A stretch of 64,000 bases of DNA. Origin: Scilla litardierei. Its lineage: Eukaryota; Streptophyta; Magnoliopsida; Asparagales; Asparagaceae. The notes under the pieces are model-generated. The model was not told the DNA's origin. It searched no databases and was given only the letters and a program-made list of their open reading frames with translations. Made by a program: the position numbers and the translations under genes. The DNA lies in contig CM061135.1 in the NCBI GenBank assembly GCA_030789695.1, positions 106,277,262 through 106,341,261 on the forward strand, in the 5' to 3' direction. Numbering within the stretch: the stretch's first letter is position 1; the number at the start of each line of letters is the position of its first letter. Positions 31,671 through 45,457 of the stretch are shown in pieces.

Positions 31671-34626
31671 TGTCACGCCCCGCTTCCCAAAAAGGATGGA
31701 GGCGAAGCGTGACTAAGGCCCGCTTAGGCCGGGGCTGAGAGCCCAGACCCAATAAGCGTCTGTGGTATTCTAAAACGAAGGAAACATGTCCCTGAAAGTT
31801 AGTACGGAACAACAAAAGTACTGAAAAGAGATAGCATTTCATTTTATTCCAAAAATAACATCCAAAGTACTAAGAGTCTAAAACGCCCGAAGGGCTACAA
31901 CTGCAGAAAAGGAAACTACCGGTGCAAGCACCCAACCTAGTCAAGAAAATAAAAGGTGCTACACACCCAATCTAAACTGAGAAGGAAACTCTGGATTAGC
32001 AACGAGAGGCCTCTAACTCTGGTCCTCCTCTGGGTCGTACTCCGGATCAACGTCCTCCGGCTCTCTGTCAGCTGGCAAGTCCGCCTCGTCGACGTACTCT
32101 GGCTCAACACCTGACGTACATCACCAAAAGAAGGAACTGTACGTAAGGTAAGGTCTACAAAAAGGGTTAGACCAAACTACAAGTGTATCAACTTTTAGAC
32201 AACGATTTACTGGTTGATTAGCATACTGGGGTTATAACTGAGTAACAAAAAGAAGTAATGCAGCAGGAAAGTAAAGCGCAGTAAGTAAAAGTCGTAGCGT
32301 GTGCTACCAACTACGAGACTAACCTACAGGTGTCATGACAAGTCGGGACGTGACGGAACAAGATGAGACAAGACAAGTGAGACACGAAAGGGTTCACGCC
32401 TTACGGTTCGAGGGGGATCAGACCCTCTTGCCGTGTGCACACTCAACCCAACCCCAAACCCCAAGGAAGACAAGACAAGACAAACAGTACAAGGGATCAC
32501 TCGATCTAGCTTGGAGAGTGCCCTATTGCCCGCAGGCTGTGTATCAGTACAAGGGATCACTCTCTCTAGCTTGGAGAGTGCCCTATTGCCCGTAGGCTGT
32601 GAATCAGTACAAGGGATCACTCGGAGAGTGCCCTATTGCCCGCAGTCTGTGCAAGTCGGGACGGGACGTGACAAGACGGGAAGGGTTATTCTAGGGTGTC
32701 CACACACACGCACACACATGATAGCCCTACGATATCAAAAGTTGTTGTTGTCAGGCTCAGACTTCGTCGTCAAGTCTGAGCCGTCAGGGGTCGTCCCAGA
32801 TGCTATCATTTCACGTCCGGTTCTAGTTGTTCACAGTTATCAGTTCTAACCAACTAAGGCCTAAGCACAGCCAAAAGTGCAAGTGGATACACTTGCCTGC
32901 GATGGCGAGTGTGTCGTCCTCTCGAAGCGTCTCGTCCAAACGTCTCGTCCACGGAAGTCCGTCTGAAACAGTGCCGTGGCGACGGTGTCAGGTCACAATT
33001 TCATCAAATCCTATTAGGGTTTGTTTCTAGGTTATCGGGACTATCCTATTCGTCAAACGTCACATTTTTGATGTTTCAGCCTAATCGACGATCTATTCCT
33101 ATGTGCATCGTCAACAAAGTCCATTCATCGATTTTCTAGATTTGTACAATGTTTTACTGGTGCTGGAAAATAAATTTTAGTTCAAATTGTCAATTTTTAG
33201 TTTAGGGTTCAATCAGCTATTGTGGGGGTTTCTACGAGTTTCGGGGAACCAACCTTAACCGGAGTTTGTCGTAGAATGGATGTCGTGTCTGAACGGAGAA
33301 CTCCTCAGCGTCAGATCTGGTCCTCGCACGATTCCCCAAAAGCTGAAACTTGTGACGAAGGCCTATGACGTGTCGTAACGTCGTAGACGGTAAATCCGCG
33401 AAGTAGCACACCCAAGTGGGGCCCACAGCAGTGCTAGGGGTCAATGGGGGACCCACAACACCTCTGGAGGATTTGGGGGGCCCACCACAGGAATTGGTGT
33501 GGAGGAAACCAAGTTGCGACGAACGGCCGTCGGTCAGACACTGCCAGTGCGGGGGGTTCTCTCGGTCAGACCGAGAGAAGCTCTCGGTCGGGCGAGATGC
33601 AGCGTAGCGGAGGCGGCCTTGGTGCGGTGCGAGGGATTCCCTCGGTCAGACCGAGCGGATCTCTCGGTCAGACACGGCGGGTGCGGGCGTGCAGCGCTTG
33701 GGAGCGATGCGGAGCGGCTCTCGGTTGGTGCGGGCGAAGGCTTCGGTCGGGCACTGAGGCGGGGGTTGCAACGGTGCGGGGTGCGGAGCGGAGCGGGGCG
33801 TCGGTCTGACCGAGCGATGATCTCGGTCGGAGCGGGCGACTGCGGGGGGCTTGCAGCGGATGCACTGCAAGTGGGCGATGCGGGAGCGGGCTCCGGTCGT
33901 GCACGGGAAATGCGGGGGCGGCCGTCGGTCGTGCACTGGGGCGGCTGTCGCAACGTTGCGACGAACGTTGGGAAGTGTTTTTGACGGCTAGGGTTTGTGT
34001 GGCTACGAAAATAACCTAGCCTATGGTTTATTTAAATAGAAAAGAGTTAGGGTTAGGTCTAGGGTTTTAAGAAAATTAATTAAAATATTTAAAATAATTA
34101 ATTTAAAACAAATTCACTCTCCTCTCCCTCACGCAAGTTGGGTGCGGCCAAAAAATTTGAAACTTGGTCAGAAAATTATTTAATACGTTATTATAATATA
34201 GGAATTTTATTATAATTAAAACACTTATAAAAATAGGTTTTAAAATTATTTAAAACTTGCTTAAAAAATGGAAAGTAGGTCAAATTAAGTCCAAAAATTG
34301 TAAAATAAATATTGGGGTGTTCGGGGCGACGAAAGAAAGAGAGTGAAGAAGACGGATCTAAATTTCGACGTCGAGAGACGAAACTTAAAATAGAAACGTC
34401 TTGCGTCAAAACAGAAAGTCGCGACGTCACATCAAATAATATAGTATCGCGGAAGAACGACTCGAGATATGTCGTTCCAAAGTTGTTTCACAATCTAATA
34501 CTCTCAGAGAAGATCGCAACGACATATCACACAATAATGTTCAAAATCAAATAGAGTCAAAAATAAACACGTGCACGATCAAGAGCACGTGCACAAAGAA
34601 AGTACGATCGGAAACCGACCGTTACA
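31671..34626 (-). repeat. T1 5' LTR
   Basis: 2956 bp, collinear with 23898-26838. G-box pair at 34568 and 34586 (CACGTG, 18 bp apart), GC block at 33520-33960, tandem repeat at 32486-32650, hairpin 2 at 32754-32782. Hairpin 1 here (about 32798-32818) is partly destroyed by transitions. Confidence 0.9.
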
Positions 34627-34631
34627 AAGAG
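34627..34631. repeat. T1 target-site duplication, right
   Basis: AAGAG after CCGTTACA; matches 23893-23897. Confidence 0.9.
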
Positions 34632-36405
34632 ATTGTGAAGTGGTGACTTTCTTGGTAGGTTTGCTACCTATAGTGTCTTTGACACCACTTGTGGATTCAC
34701 CGGAGGATGGCCTTACAAAGTCTATAGTGATACCACTATAGGAGGTGCGAGCATTCGATGCATTCGCTTCCACAAAACCAAGACCAACATGATGTGTGGC
34801 CGGATATTGGTTTGCTAGCAAATCATCCAATTGTCTTTTTCCCTTATTAAATCTTATAATACGGGAGGACATGAGCTTATATTTATTCTTAAGAGAAAAA
34901 ATGTTGGTATCCAAGGTGGACACCCGTGCTTTGAGCTCGTGCACTTGGGTTTTAAGAGAATCATTCTCTAAACCCAATTGTGTGTTTTTTGAAGCTAGAT
35001 CACTATTATCCTTAGGATATGTTTGATCTAGTTGAGATTTGAGGGAATTCACCTCATTTCTCAAGGTGACATTTTGAAAAGCCAAGTTTGCTTTCAAGAG
35101 TTACTGTATCAACAATGGTGTCATTGTTGATAATGCATAGAATGGATGGCTTGCTAATATTCACTTTCTTTAAACTAGTATATCTAAGTATTAAAGATTG
35201 ATACTTAGCAAATAGTTCTTCATTAGCAATATGCAATTCATCCATAGTTACCTCGGGTTCATCGTTGTCGGAATTACTTTCCTCGGAGAGTGAATCTTCC
35301 CGGGCCATGAAGCACATATGGGCACTTTCACCCTTCTCATCATCAAAATCACTTGATGAGTCTCCACTTGAGTCATCGAATGTACCGACTAGTCCTTTCT
35401 TCTTATCTTTCTTATTCTTGTCAGACTTGTGGTACTTCGGAGCCTTCCACTTCTCTTTGTTTTGGAGCATTGGGCAATCCTTCTTGATGTGCCCTGTCTT
35501 ATTACACTTAAAGCAAAGAGAGGAAGTGTTATTAGTAGACTCAAATCTATTCTTAGAGGGAAATTTACCTTTACGAAAGAAGCGTTGGAACTTCTTCGCC
35601 ATGTGAGCCATCTCCTCCAAGTCTATCTTATTTTCTGATTCTTCACTATCGGAGGATGAAGAATTAGCCTTGAATGCTAAAGGTTTCTTCTTGGCATCCG
35701 AAGGGTTCATCATAGCTTGAATCTTCAATCGGTTCTCCCGTCTTACTTCGTAAGACATGAGAGTGCCGATGAGATTCACGATAGTGTAATTCTTCATATC
35801 GTTGACCTCCTTAATGGCAATAGCTCTTCGTTCCTATTTGGAGGTCATCCCCATTATGATCTTTCTCACCTTCTCTGGTTGGGTGTAGGTTTACCCAAGT
35901 GCTTCCAGTTCATTGGTGATGTTGGTAAAACGTCCGTACATCGTTGCTATGCTTTCATTTTCCTGCATGTGAAACATATCGAAATTTTGCACGACAACAT
36001 ATAGTTTAGAGAGTTTTACCTTGTTCGTTGCCTCATGGGTAACGATGAGATGGTTCCAAATTTGATATGCACTCTTACATGTGCATATCTTGTTGAACTC
36101 ATCCGGGTCTAATGCACAATGAAGAGCATTCATTGCTTTTGTGTTGTTGACTTTGGCAGACTTCTCGGAGGGCGTCCATTTGTCAAAATCTTCTTCGGTG
36201 GGCTCAACGAATTCTTGTGGAGGGTTCTTCAAAGGGAAGCACTCCTTAGGAACGTCTCCATCCGGCATTTCCAATAGCCGAAGTTCATGCCATTGAAACA
36301 CGAAGGACACACCGTTGATTGACCTTTGAATACTGTGGATGCTCCATCACGATCGTGATTGTTGTACGAAGTCGGTGGAGGAACGTTGCTGTTGTTGGAT
36401 GCCAT
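34632..36405 (-). pseudogene. C1 gag
   Basis: Starts at an ATG at 36405 (MASNNSNVPPP) and reads FNGMNFGYWKCRM, the copia gag N-terminal motif. It then shifts frame near 36250. A second segment gives DEFNKICTCKSAYQIWNHL and the ESIATMYGRFTNITNEL motif. After a stop, a third (35797-35054) carries Lys/Ser/Glu-rich sequence, the zinc knuckle CFKCNKTGHIKKDC (about 35515), an acidic region and a coiled-coil-like stretch. A fourth (35097-34632) is Leu/Asn/Lys heptad-like (LRNEVNSLKSQLDQ). It runs into the T1 insertion and resumes at 23892. The length and coiled coil are typical of SIRE gag. Confidence 0.8.
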
Positions 36406-36418
36406 AGCTTTAAACTTA

Positions 36419-36431
36419 TGCTCTGATACTA
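36419..36431 (-). other. C1 primer-binding site, initiator-Met type
   Basis: Minus-strand TAGTATCAGAGCA is one mismatch from TGGTATCAGAGC, complementary to the 3' end of tRNA-iMet. It sits two bases from the LTR. Confidence 0.75.
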
Positions 36432-36433
36432 AT

Positions 36434-38252
36434 TGTAAGGACCCTGACTATAAGGAAAACACTAGAAGGGGGGTTGAATAGTGTTTATGCAATTTAAAAA
36501 GATGGTTACACCAAATTAAATTCCTAACCAACAATTAATGCGGAATAAAAGTAAACCCCAAAATGAAACAATGCAAATGCAAAGATGTTTCAAGGGTTCG
36601 GATTACCCAAGTCACTTCCCGACTTGTTCCCGGTAATCCTACGAACCTTCCACCCGGATATCACCAGATACTCAAGTTAGAAACCTAACTTGAGGTTTCC
36701 TTAAAAACCCACTTGTAGCAACCCTACAAGTGAAATCGAAATACACTCGATGTTCTTGACTCCCACAACTTGGGAGCAATCAAAACACTCTCATAACTCG
36801 AGAGTAAATCAAATAACGAAAGTTATGAAATATGAAATTAAACAACACTTACAATCATCTATGACTTGAAGTAGAACTTGAAGGAGAAGTGTGTTGTGTG
36901 TTGAATGACTCTCTTGAAAGAGAGGTAAGCCCTTTCTCTTGACTGCACCAAATGCCTAGAAGATTTCTCTTTGGTTCTAGGTTGGAGATCAAGAGATGAA
37001 AGATAGGAATTCTAAGGCTTTTGGATTTCGAGAGCTTTGATCTTTAAGAAATGCAAGCTTGAATGTCTGAGAAAATGAATCTTTATTGAATCAGCCCCTC
37101 AATGGAACAGTAGAGGCTTCTTTTATAGTTTTCTCAAACCCTTCAAGCAGAATCACCAAAAACCCCTTTGAAATCTGTGAAGAAAAACTCAACGGATAGA
37201 ATCTGTGCCTGTGACAGTAGACTGTTGAACAACTCACAGTCGACTGCTGCACTGTGACAGAGGGTATGTGAGAATTCATAAGGTAACTTACCACGTGGAC
37301 AGTTGACTGGTAAGGAGCAGACAGTCGACTGTTAAACCAACATGCGACTGTAAATCCTTATACAGGAGACTGGCCGAAATGAGGGTACGTCAAGAAGGTC
37401 CTAGAAAAGTCTGGGAATACAGGACATGCGACTGATGAACAGAAGACAGTCGACTGTAAATCCAACAGGCGACTGTAATTCCTTCTACATACGACTGTCA
37501 CAAATTCTGACATTTTCCAGAGAGTTGAGTCTTCATAGAGGCTCAAAGACAGACGACTGTTGAAGCATTGACAATCGACTGTGCCATTTGGACAGTCGAC
37601 TGTAAATACAACATTAATTGACTGGCCTGATCAAAACTGAGAAATTGGCTTGGGCTGAAGATAGGCATGCAACTGAGTAACAAACCGCAGTCGACTGTCA
37701 CTAGGACATGCGCCTGTGAAATGCACAACAGTCGCCTGATAGAGTTAAAGCTAAGAAGCCCAAAACTAGACTGATTAAGTTTGTGCATAACAGGCGACTG
37801 TAGAACAAAACACAGTCGACTGTTTTGAGACATGCGACTGTAAATCATTTAGCAGTCGACTTTTGAAATCATGACATGCACATTCTTGATAAAAATGAAT
37901 TGGAGTCTAAGGAAAGTTTATCTAATGATTTCCTAAGAATGAAATGAAGATATATGTGTGCTCCAACATAGTTCAACTTCTAAGCTACATACAAGAAGAG
38001 AAACAAGAAGATTACATTTGAAAAACTTTCTCTTCTATCTGACGTATGAGCTTGAAGTCTTCTAGGAGGTTCAATTACCATCTTTGATCATCCAATCCAC
38101 TTCCTTTGCTTTCAATGTTCTTTGAGTGCCATCCATTGCTAATTGCTCTTCATGTATGCTTAGGCAATGGATTAACGGCAAATATGGGATTAGTCACAAG
38201 TATTTATGTTTGCTCATCATTAACACCAAGTAGGGAGAAGACCAATACTCAA
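36434..38252 (-). repeat. C1 5' LTR
   Basis: About 1819 bp. The minus-strand 3' end is GGGTCCTTACA at 36434 and the outer end near 38252 has lost its last few bases. About a dozen CAGTCGACTG motifs and half-sites lie at 37215-37862. Solo LTR 3 (49618-51444) belongs to the same or a closely related family. Confidence 0.8.
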
Positions 38253-38448
38253 AAAGTGGGGCCTCTATCGCTGGAGGCATGTGGGATAGTGAACATGATG
38301 GTGAGGAGGACGTGGAGTCTGCCAAGTGGTCCTCAGGTGTGGGTGAGCGGCGGCGGTGGCGTGACGGCCTAGAAGAGGAGGGACCAGTGGTGGTGACCTT
38401 CCTCTTCTTCGGCGGAGGCTTCCTTGGTCTAAGGCAAGGAGGCATCAT
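38253..38448 (-). pseudogene. A1 extra ORF, N-terminal fragment
   Basis: Begins MMPPCLRPRKPPPKKRKV and continues Ser/Arg/Pro rich until the C1 LTR at 38252. It corresponds in place and style to the start of the A2 ORF (MVCTRGAPTPPIRRKR). Too short to assign beyond that. Confidence 0.45.
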
Positions 38449-38737
38449 GCAAGAGGTGTGCTAAGCTACAAAAATGCGAGACACGGTAATAAAGATAAGA
38501 GTGAAGCGAGTATACCGAGTTCGTAAGTCGCGGTGAAAGCAAAAGTGATCGTACGCGCATGAAGCCTCGACCCAAAGATTCCCCAAGCTATCCAAAACCG
38601 AAGCTTCTCCACGAAAATCTCCAATAGTACTTGCAATCAAATAAAGAGATGAATTTAGTAGGTAATTAAGAAGATAAAATGGTTTTGGGTTCTAAAATAG
38701 AGAGAATTTGGAATAGGGTTCGAATTTGGGGTTTATG

Positions 38738-39827
<1,090 letters not shown>

Positions 39828-40777
39828 TCAATGGCGCTCGTGGATGTTGGACGCATACGAAATACGACCGTCATGCTTCTCGATGAGTCCTTGCGGTGGA
39901 AGTTGATGCACCCCTCCTAGTTGGCCCTCAGTAGCCAAAAAGATGGTAGCCTCCGGTGGTTGGTCAAGCAATGGTATATCCGGGGGCTCCTCGTCAAGTA
40001 CTCGTAAGTAGGCAGCCACCGCCCTGCTGTAGACGACGTCACCGTCGTCGTCTAAGTTCATCCTCATGGGGTCTTTAGAGATCTCCTCCATGGCACAGTC
40101 ATCAGTAGCCTTGTCCTCAAGAAGGTTAATGTAGCTTGCATCCTCTCGTGGGGCACGCTCCTTCATTGGATTTTGCAAGCAAAACTCGACCTCAATATTT
40201 CACAGGTTCAAAGATAACATCCCCTTATGGACGTCGATCAAGACTTCGACTGTCACATGAATGGATGCCCCAATATAATCTGAGAACTACCTTTCTCTGG
40301 CATGTCCATAATTATGAAGTCTACCGGCACGCTTAGCCCAGGCGGTATTTGCAAGATAATGTCGTGTGCAATACCCACTGGATAAGTAATAGAATGATCC
40401 GCTAGTTGAACGCTCATGTCGGTAGGCTCAAGTTTCGTTCCCTTATTTAGCCTCTTAAAGATAGTGAGCGGCATTAGACTAATGCTAGCTCCCAAATCGA
40501 TCAATGCTTTTCTAATAAGGGTGCCGCCAACGGAGCACATCACCGTAAAACTCCCGGGATCCAGCAACTTCTTAGGTAGGTAGTTCTTGATGGCAGAGGT
40601 GCAACTATCCAAAAGCTTCAACGATTCTTCCTTGCACTTTCCCGCTATTCGATCTTTCAAGAACTTGGCATACATGGGGATTTCAGTGATTGCATCCATG
40701 AAAGGGTTATTCAGGTGGATTCCCTTGAGAAGCTCGGTGAACTTGGCATACTTCTTTTCTAGTTTTGCCATGGCCAA
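39828..40777 (-). pseudogene. A1 aspartic protease and C-terminal tail
   Basis: Retropepsin: ALIDLGASISLMP carries the catalytic DLGAS motif, followed by VQLADHSITYPVGI and PVDFIIMD, then QIILGHPFM. The first segment (40777-40253) is open for 174 codons and catalytic residues are intact. The tail (40178-39828) is acidic, contains VAAYLRVLDEEPPD, and is in another frame. It runs straight into spacer without RT. A complete protease domain could be encoded, but the polyprotein context is broken. Confidence 0.75.
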
Positions 40778-42513
40778 TCTATGAGGATATGGTGGTGGAG
40801 GTCGGCTTTCCTTGGCCTTGGCGGTGTCCTTTGGAATAGACTTTTCTGGAATGGTAGTTCCACCGGTGCCGTAGTGGTACTATGTAATGTGGAAGGTAAA
40901 GCTTTCCTCTCACCAATGGCATGAGACTCTACTGTAGCCTTCTCCTTGTCAATTTCAACAATAGGCACTGAGATAGTAGTATCTTCCTCTTGAGTAGGAA
41001 CAGATGATCTTTGGCTCACTTTGCTAGAGACCGGCACCATGACAGTGTCGGTATTCTTTCCTCCCCTCGTGGTGATTACAACCATTGCGTTGGCTTGCCC
41101 TCTAGGGTTTGGCTCAGGCTGAAAGGGCAATCTCCCTTGTGTCTTCACGTATTGGGACATTTGGGCCCTCAATTCATCAATGAAGGTGTTAATATTTCTG
41201 AAGCGGGTTGAATTCTCTGCATTGATCTTCATTTTCCCATTCATGAAAGCATCAAAGGTTGCCTCTATGTTGGGTTTTGGAGCCGCGGTGGATATTGTTG
41301 CTGTGGTGGGTGATTGTAGTACCCCCAACGGTCTGTAAGGCGCAGATGGCCTAAACCCATTTTGTTGATGCCGAGGGGATGCTCCTTGTTGCTGAGGTGG
41401 ACATGGTGGTCTTTGCGGTTGTGGAGGTTGCAATGCTCCATTGGGGTTCTATAAGAAAAACCGGGACGATTTCTCTCCACCGGATTCTGCCATTGGTTTC
41501 TCCCCTCTCCAACTATAAAATGTACCTGCTTTGCTGGCAAGTCCCCTCCATCATAAGAACCATCAGTAGGAGCATAGGCTTGCTTGGCATAGTCTTCATG
41601 TATCGCATAAGATAGAGCTCTAGAAGCGGTAGGAATAGTATCCATTCTCTGCTCCATCCTCACAATCTACTTGCAGAGGGCCTCAATTTGCCCATCATGG
41701 TTTGAAACTACCTTCACCTCTTGACCTCTAGTTGTTGAGCGCACGTCACTCCATTGGAGATTTTTTACGGCCATTTGCTCCAACAAAGATATAGCTTCTT
41801 CAGGTAACTTGTCTAAAACAGCGACCTGAGCAGAGGCGTCGATGATCATCTTAGTATCTGGCTTGAGCACATTATAAAAGATCTGAATAAGGTCCCACTT
41901 TGGGACTCCTTGATGGGGGCACTGGTGCTACAGATCCTTGAATCTCTCCCACGTCTCATATATCGACTCAAGTGGAAGTTGCTTGAAATTGGTGATGGCC
42001 CCTCTGATCCTCACCGTATTGGACGATGGATAGAACTTGTTAATGAAGGGCAAGGCCATCTATTCCCAAGTTGTGAAGGTATTGGAAGGGTGTGCTCTCA
42101 ACCAATAAGATGCCTTGTCCCTCAGAGTGAACGTAAATAACCTGAGCTAGATAGCATCGTCGCTCACATCTTTGGCCTGGAAGATGTCGCACTTCGCCAG
42201 GAAGAGGTCTATATGATGATTTGGGTTCTCGTGTGTGCCCATGGAATGGGTCTTACTGCATCAGGTTGATCAAGCCAGTCTTTAATTCAAATCTTCCTGC
42301 CACTAGCTGCGGCCTCAAGATAGAAGATGTGCTATAAAAGTGTGGCTTTATGTGGTCCCGAATGGACCCAGTATGAGGAGGAGTAGCAGTACCCTCTGCC
42401 ATTGGTTCAGAAATAATATGAGTCCGCTTCTCAACTCTGAGTCTCCTTTCTGTCTTTTCTATCTCGGGGTCAAATAATAATTCTTCGTCAGAACCCTCGA
42501 GGCGAGTGTTCAT
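40759..42513 (-). pseudogene. A1 gag
   Basis: Starts MNTRLEGSDEELLFDPE at 42513. The Athila-type gag core follows over several frames: KASYWLRAHP, NKFYPSSN, a YETWERFKDL motif, and EEAISLLEQMAVKNLQW. The C-terminal half is Gln and Pro rich (QPPQPQRPPCPPQQQ). It ends overlapping the protease start at 40777-40759. At least four stops or shifts. Confidence 0.7.
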
Positions 42514-42647
42514 GCACTATAAAAAATCAGAGAAATACAGTCAGTAGCAAAGGAATAAAAAGAAATCAAAATATGGAAAGATAAGAGATGGAAAGAGTTG
42601 CTAACAAGTATCTTTAATAAAGAAATAACCCAAGTAAAAACGTTACT

Positions 42648-42664
42648 TCCCCGGCACGGCTCCA
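42648..42664 (-). other. A1 primer-binding site, tRNA-Asp-like
   Basis: Minus-strand TGGAGCCGTGCCGGGGA differs from the Athila/Tat PBS TGGCGCCGTTGCCGGGGA by one substitution and one deletion. It lies 6 bases inside the LTR end at about 42671. Confidence 0.65.
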
Positions 42665-42670
42665 AAAACT

Positions 42671-42982
42671 TGACATACCGGATTATTAACCTCAGAAAAC
42701 AACCAAATATGTCACAAATACACGGAGATAAATCCCCGTATCGATGCCAAAAGCTTGATGCGCCCCTAGATCAATTCTGGATGATACCGCAACTGCACAA
42801 TGTCAAGTTATAGTATAAAAGATATCGATCCCACATGGAGGTGAATGTTTTTGACAAGGGAATTTTCTAGTTCTCAGATTAATGTCAGTGGGCGTAAATC
42901 AAGATTAATTGTCACAGTTTATATGGTAGCAAGGTTGTAAACAATATAAAGAAACTAGGGCATTAGGACTCACCATTAGGAT
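42671..42982 (-). repeat. A1/A2 shared LTR, inner part
   Basis: Non-coding sequence from the PBS side of the LTR up to solo LTR 2; continues at 45453. It ends near TGTCA on the minus strand. Confidence 0.5.
42978..42982. repeat. solo LTR 2 target-site duplication, left
   Basis: AGGAT; matches 45453-45457. Confidence 0.9.
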
Positions 42983-45452
42983 TGTCACGACCCGCTTCCC
43001 TAAAATGGAGGCGAGACGTGAAAAGGTCTGCACGAGAGTGGAGCTGTGAAGCCCCAAACCCAATAAGCGTAAATAAAACATAAGCAGGTCCCTGTAACCA
43101 CAAACGGAGCAACAATAATAATAAAAGGGGAGACAGAAATAAAATTCTCATATCTCATAAATTGTCCAACATGAAAATAAGTTCAACATCCAGAAAAGCC
43201 ACCAGGCTAAAAGAAAGAGTCTAAGGCCCAGAACAAGGCCAACAAAAGCAACAACGTCACAAGTATAGGTGCTACGCACCGACAACAAAACAGCAGTCTA
43301 AACAAAGGAAAACACAACGAAGACACTAGGACTGGTCCCCAGTGTCCACGTACTCCCCGTCAAACACAAGCTCGGGCTCGGCGTCAGCAAACACCTCGTC
43401 CTCAACAAGGTACTCAGGCTCAGGATCTAACATGTGTCACCCAAAAGAGTAAAGGGGCACATGTCAGCAAGTCTAAAAGACTTGGGCAAGGAAACTGAAA
43501 GTAAGGCAACTAGCAACCTTGCAGTTTTAGTATGCATGACATGACAGTTATAACATGAGTGCACAAGCAAGAAATGATGAACAATAAGTACAAGAGAACA
43601 ATTAACGGGACAAGACAAGAGTAGCCAAGCTACTAACAATCTCAATCAATTCACTATTCACGTTTCACTGTTGTTTGTAGATGTTTACGCCTTACAGCTG
43701 AATGGTATAACATTCACGCTGATTGGCCGCTTAACACTACCCCAAAAACCAGAGTTTACGCCTTACCACTGCAGTTGCTGATCGGGCAGACTCCCAGTTG
43801 ATTGGCCGCTTAACTCTTACCCCCAATACCCACAAGTAATCGAGCCAGGGTCCCCGCACAGGAGCTCAGTAAATGAACCGGGGTTGCCCCGCACAGGAGC
43901 TCGCATTCTAGTTCACGATTCATAAACAATTGGCGTAGGGGTGCACCTAGCCGGAAACAAGCATTTCGGGCATTGGCTATCAACCAACACATGGCCCGCT
44001 TCTGGAACACGAGCCAGGAACACAAACATTGTAGCGAAGCTACGCATTCACGGAAACACTTTAAGAATGCAATGACATGACAATTAATTTGCGTACCGTT
44101 AATAGAAATTAAACATGACATGGTAATTGTGCAACATGATATATGTCGGAACTAGCTTCGTTGTCAAGCTAGTTCCCCAATTTGCGCCTAGGCGAGTATC
44201 ATTTTGTCGCCTAGCCTCTTTTACGCCTACAACAAGCAAGATGGCCTAAAACATGGCCTAAACCCTAAGTGGCAAGTTTCACTTGCCTTGCACCGGGGAT
44301 GACGATCACGAAGGTTCGACTCGCGGATGCTAATCTACGGGGGAGTCGCTGTTATGGGGAAACAATCACCAAAACAACATCCATTCATTAGGGTTTCATA
44401 AAAATACCAATAGGTTATGAAAACATCAAGAGATCGATTTCCTACCGTGAGGAGGCGAAAGAAACACTCCGGAGAACCTAGGGACCGGATCTGGAAACGA
44501 ATGGAGAAGTTTGGAGAACTAGGGTTTTTTGGGGGATTTTGGGGATTTGATGAGATTTTGGGGAAGATGAGGGGTAGAATGTGTTGAGGGATGGTTTGGA
44601 TGATGGATCTTGGGCTTGGAATGAAGGAATAAGGGTTTGGGGAAGAAGGGGGCTCAATGGGGGAGAAACTAGGGTTTTGGGTCGAGTGGAGGAAGAAGAA
44701 AACGTTTGGGAGGGGTTTAAATAGGATGGGCTGGCGGCTGCCCAGAAATTAGGGTTTTAACACAGATTAGTCGGTCAAAGAGCAACCACTGACCGACAAG
44801 TTTGGCAACTAGTCGGTCGGTCGACCAACGCAGACCGACTAAGTGTAAACAGCAACTTCTGAACGAAAATAGAATTTAGATTTAGTCGGTCGATGAACAA
44901 CTACTGACCGACTAGTTTGACATCTAGTCGGTCGGTGAACGTTCTTAGACTGACTAAGAGTAAACAGTACTGATACTAAAATTTAGATGATGTGTTAGTC
45001 TGTTAAAGAAGCATTACCGACCGACTAGTTTGCAACCTAGTCGGTCAACCAACGTTCTTAGACCGACTAACGATAAACAGTAACTCCTGAGAAATTTAGA
45101 AAGCTAACTAGTCGGTCCAAGAAGGATTGCCGACCGACTGGATCGTCATCTAGTCGGTCGGTTCCCCTTCTTACACCGGCTAATAAGCACCAAAAGTTCC
45201 GATACGGAGCGCGGAGCTCCGGGATCGATTCCTAAGACTCCTAGGCTTGATCTAATAGTAAGATACGACCGTTATGAAGCCCGTCACGAATGACTTGCTC
45301 TGAAATCGACGATCCTAAAGAAGAAACGAGAAAACACGACCAAACGATCGAAAATGAAAGTTACGTAGACGAAAACCACATATGAGGAGAAAATCCACCA
45401 AGACATATATTATATTATAATAAATCCAGATACATGAAAACCAGTCGTTACA
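42983..45452 (-). mobile_element. gypsy solo LTR 2
   Basis: 2470 bp on the minus strand, TGTAACGACTGG...GTCGTGACA, TSD AGGAT on both sides (42978-42982, 45453-45457). It has the chromovirus-type hairpin cluster (44031-44287) and its own palindrome cluster based on CTAGTCGGTCGG (44760-45190). No interior remains. Confidence 0.9.
44031..44287 (-). other. LTR hairpin cluster in solo LTR 2
   Basis: Hairpin 3 at 44031-44043 (GTAGC, GAA, GCTAC). Hairpin 2 at 44148-44176 (GGAACTAGCTT with AAGCTAGTTCC, minus-strand loop GACAACG). Hairpin 1 at 44189-44213 (TAGGCGA with TCGCCTA, minus-strand loop CAAAATGATAC). Hairpin 0 at 44271-44287 (GGCAAGT, TTC, ACTTGCC). Confidence 0.7.
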
Positions 45453-45457
45453 AGGAT
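45453..45457. repeat. solo LTR 2 target-site duplication, right
   Basis: AGGAT; matches 42978-42982. Confidence 0.9.

Larger units (their letters stand above)
23898..34626 (-). mobile_element. T1: complete chromodomain Ty3/gypsy (Tekay/Del-like) with two introns
   Basis: 10729 bp, minus strand, TSD AAGAG on both sides. LTRs at 23898-26838 and 31671-34626 have TGTAACG...TGACA ends. The interior encodes gag, protease, RT, RNase H, integrase and a C-terminal chromodomain, an order that marks a chromovirus. Two GT-AG inserts (30294-30404, 27786-27862) interrupt the polyprotein and restore it when removed. Stops and one frameshift make this copy inactive, although the LTRs remain similar. It sits in C1 at the gag-protease junction. 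Confidence 0.92.
12602..38252 (-). mobile_element. C1: SIRE/Maximus-like Ty1/copia element with nested insertions
   Basis: Reading on the minus strand: 5' LTR 36434-38252, initiator-Met-like PBS 36419-36431, gag 34632-36405, T1 insertion, protease-integrase-RT-RNase H 20190-23892, an extra ORF 17810-19241, polypurine tract 17026-17042, then a truncated 3' LTR (12606-13380 plus 16369-17025, split by a solo LTR). Domain order INT before RT marks Ty1/copia. The long gag, 1.8-kb LTRs and extra 3' ORF fit the SIRE/Maximus lineage. About 370 bp of the outer 3' LTR is missing at its left end, so no TSD is seen. The element is inactive: many frameshifts and a changed RT catalytic motif. Confidence 0.85.
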
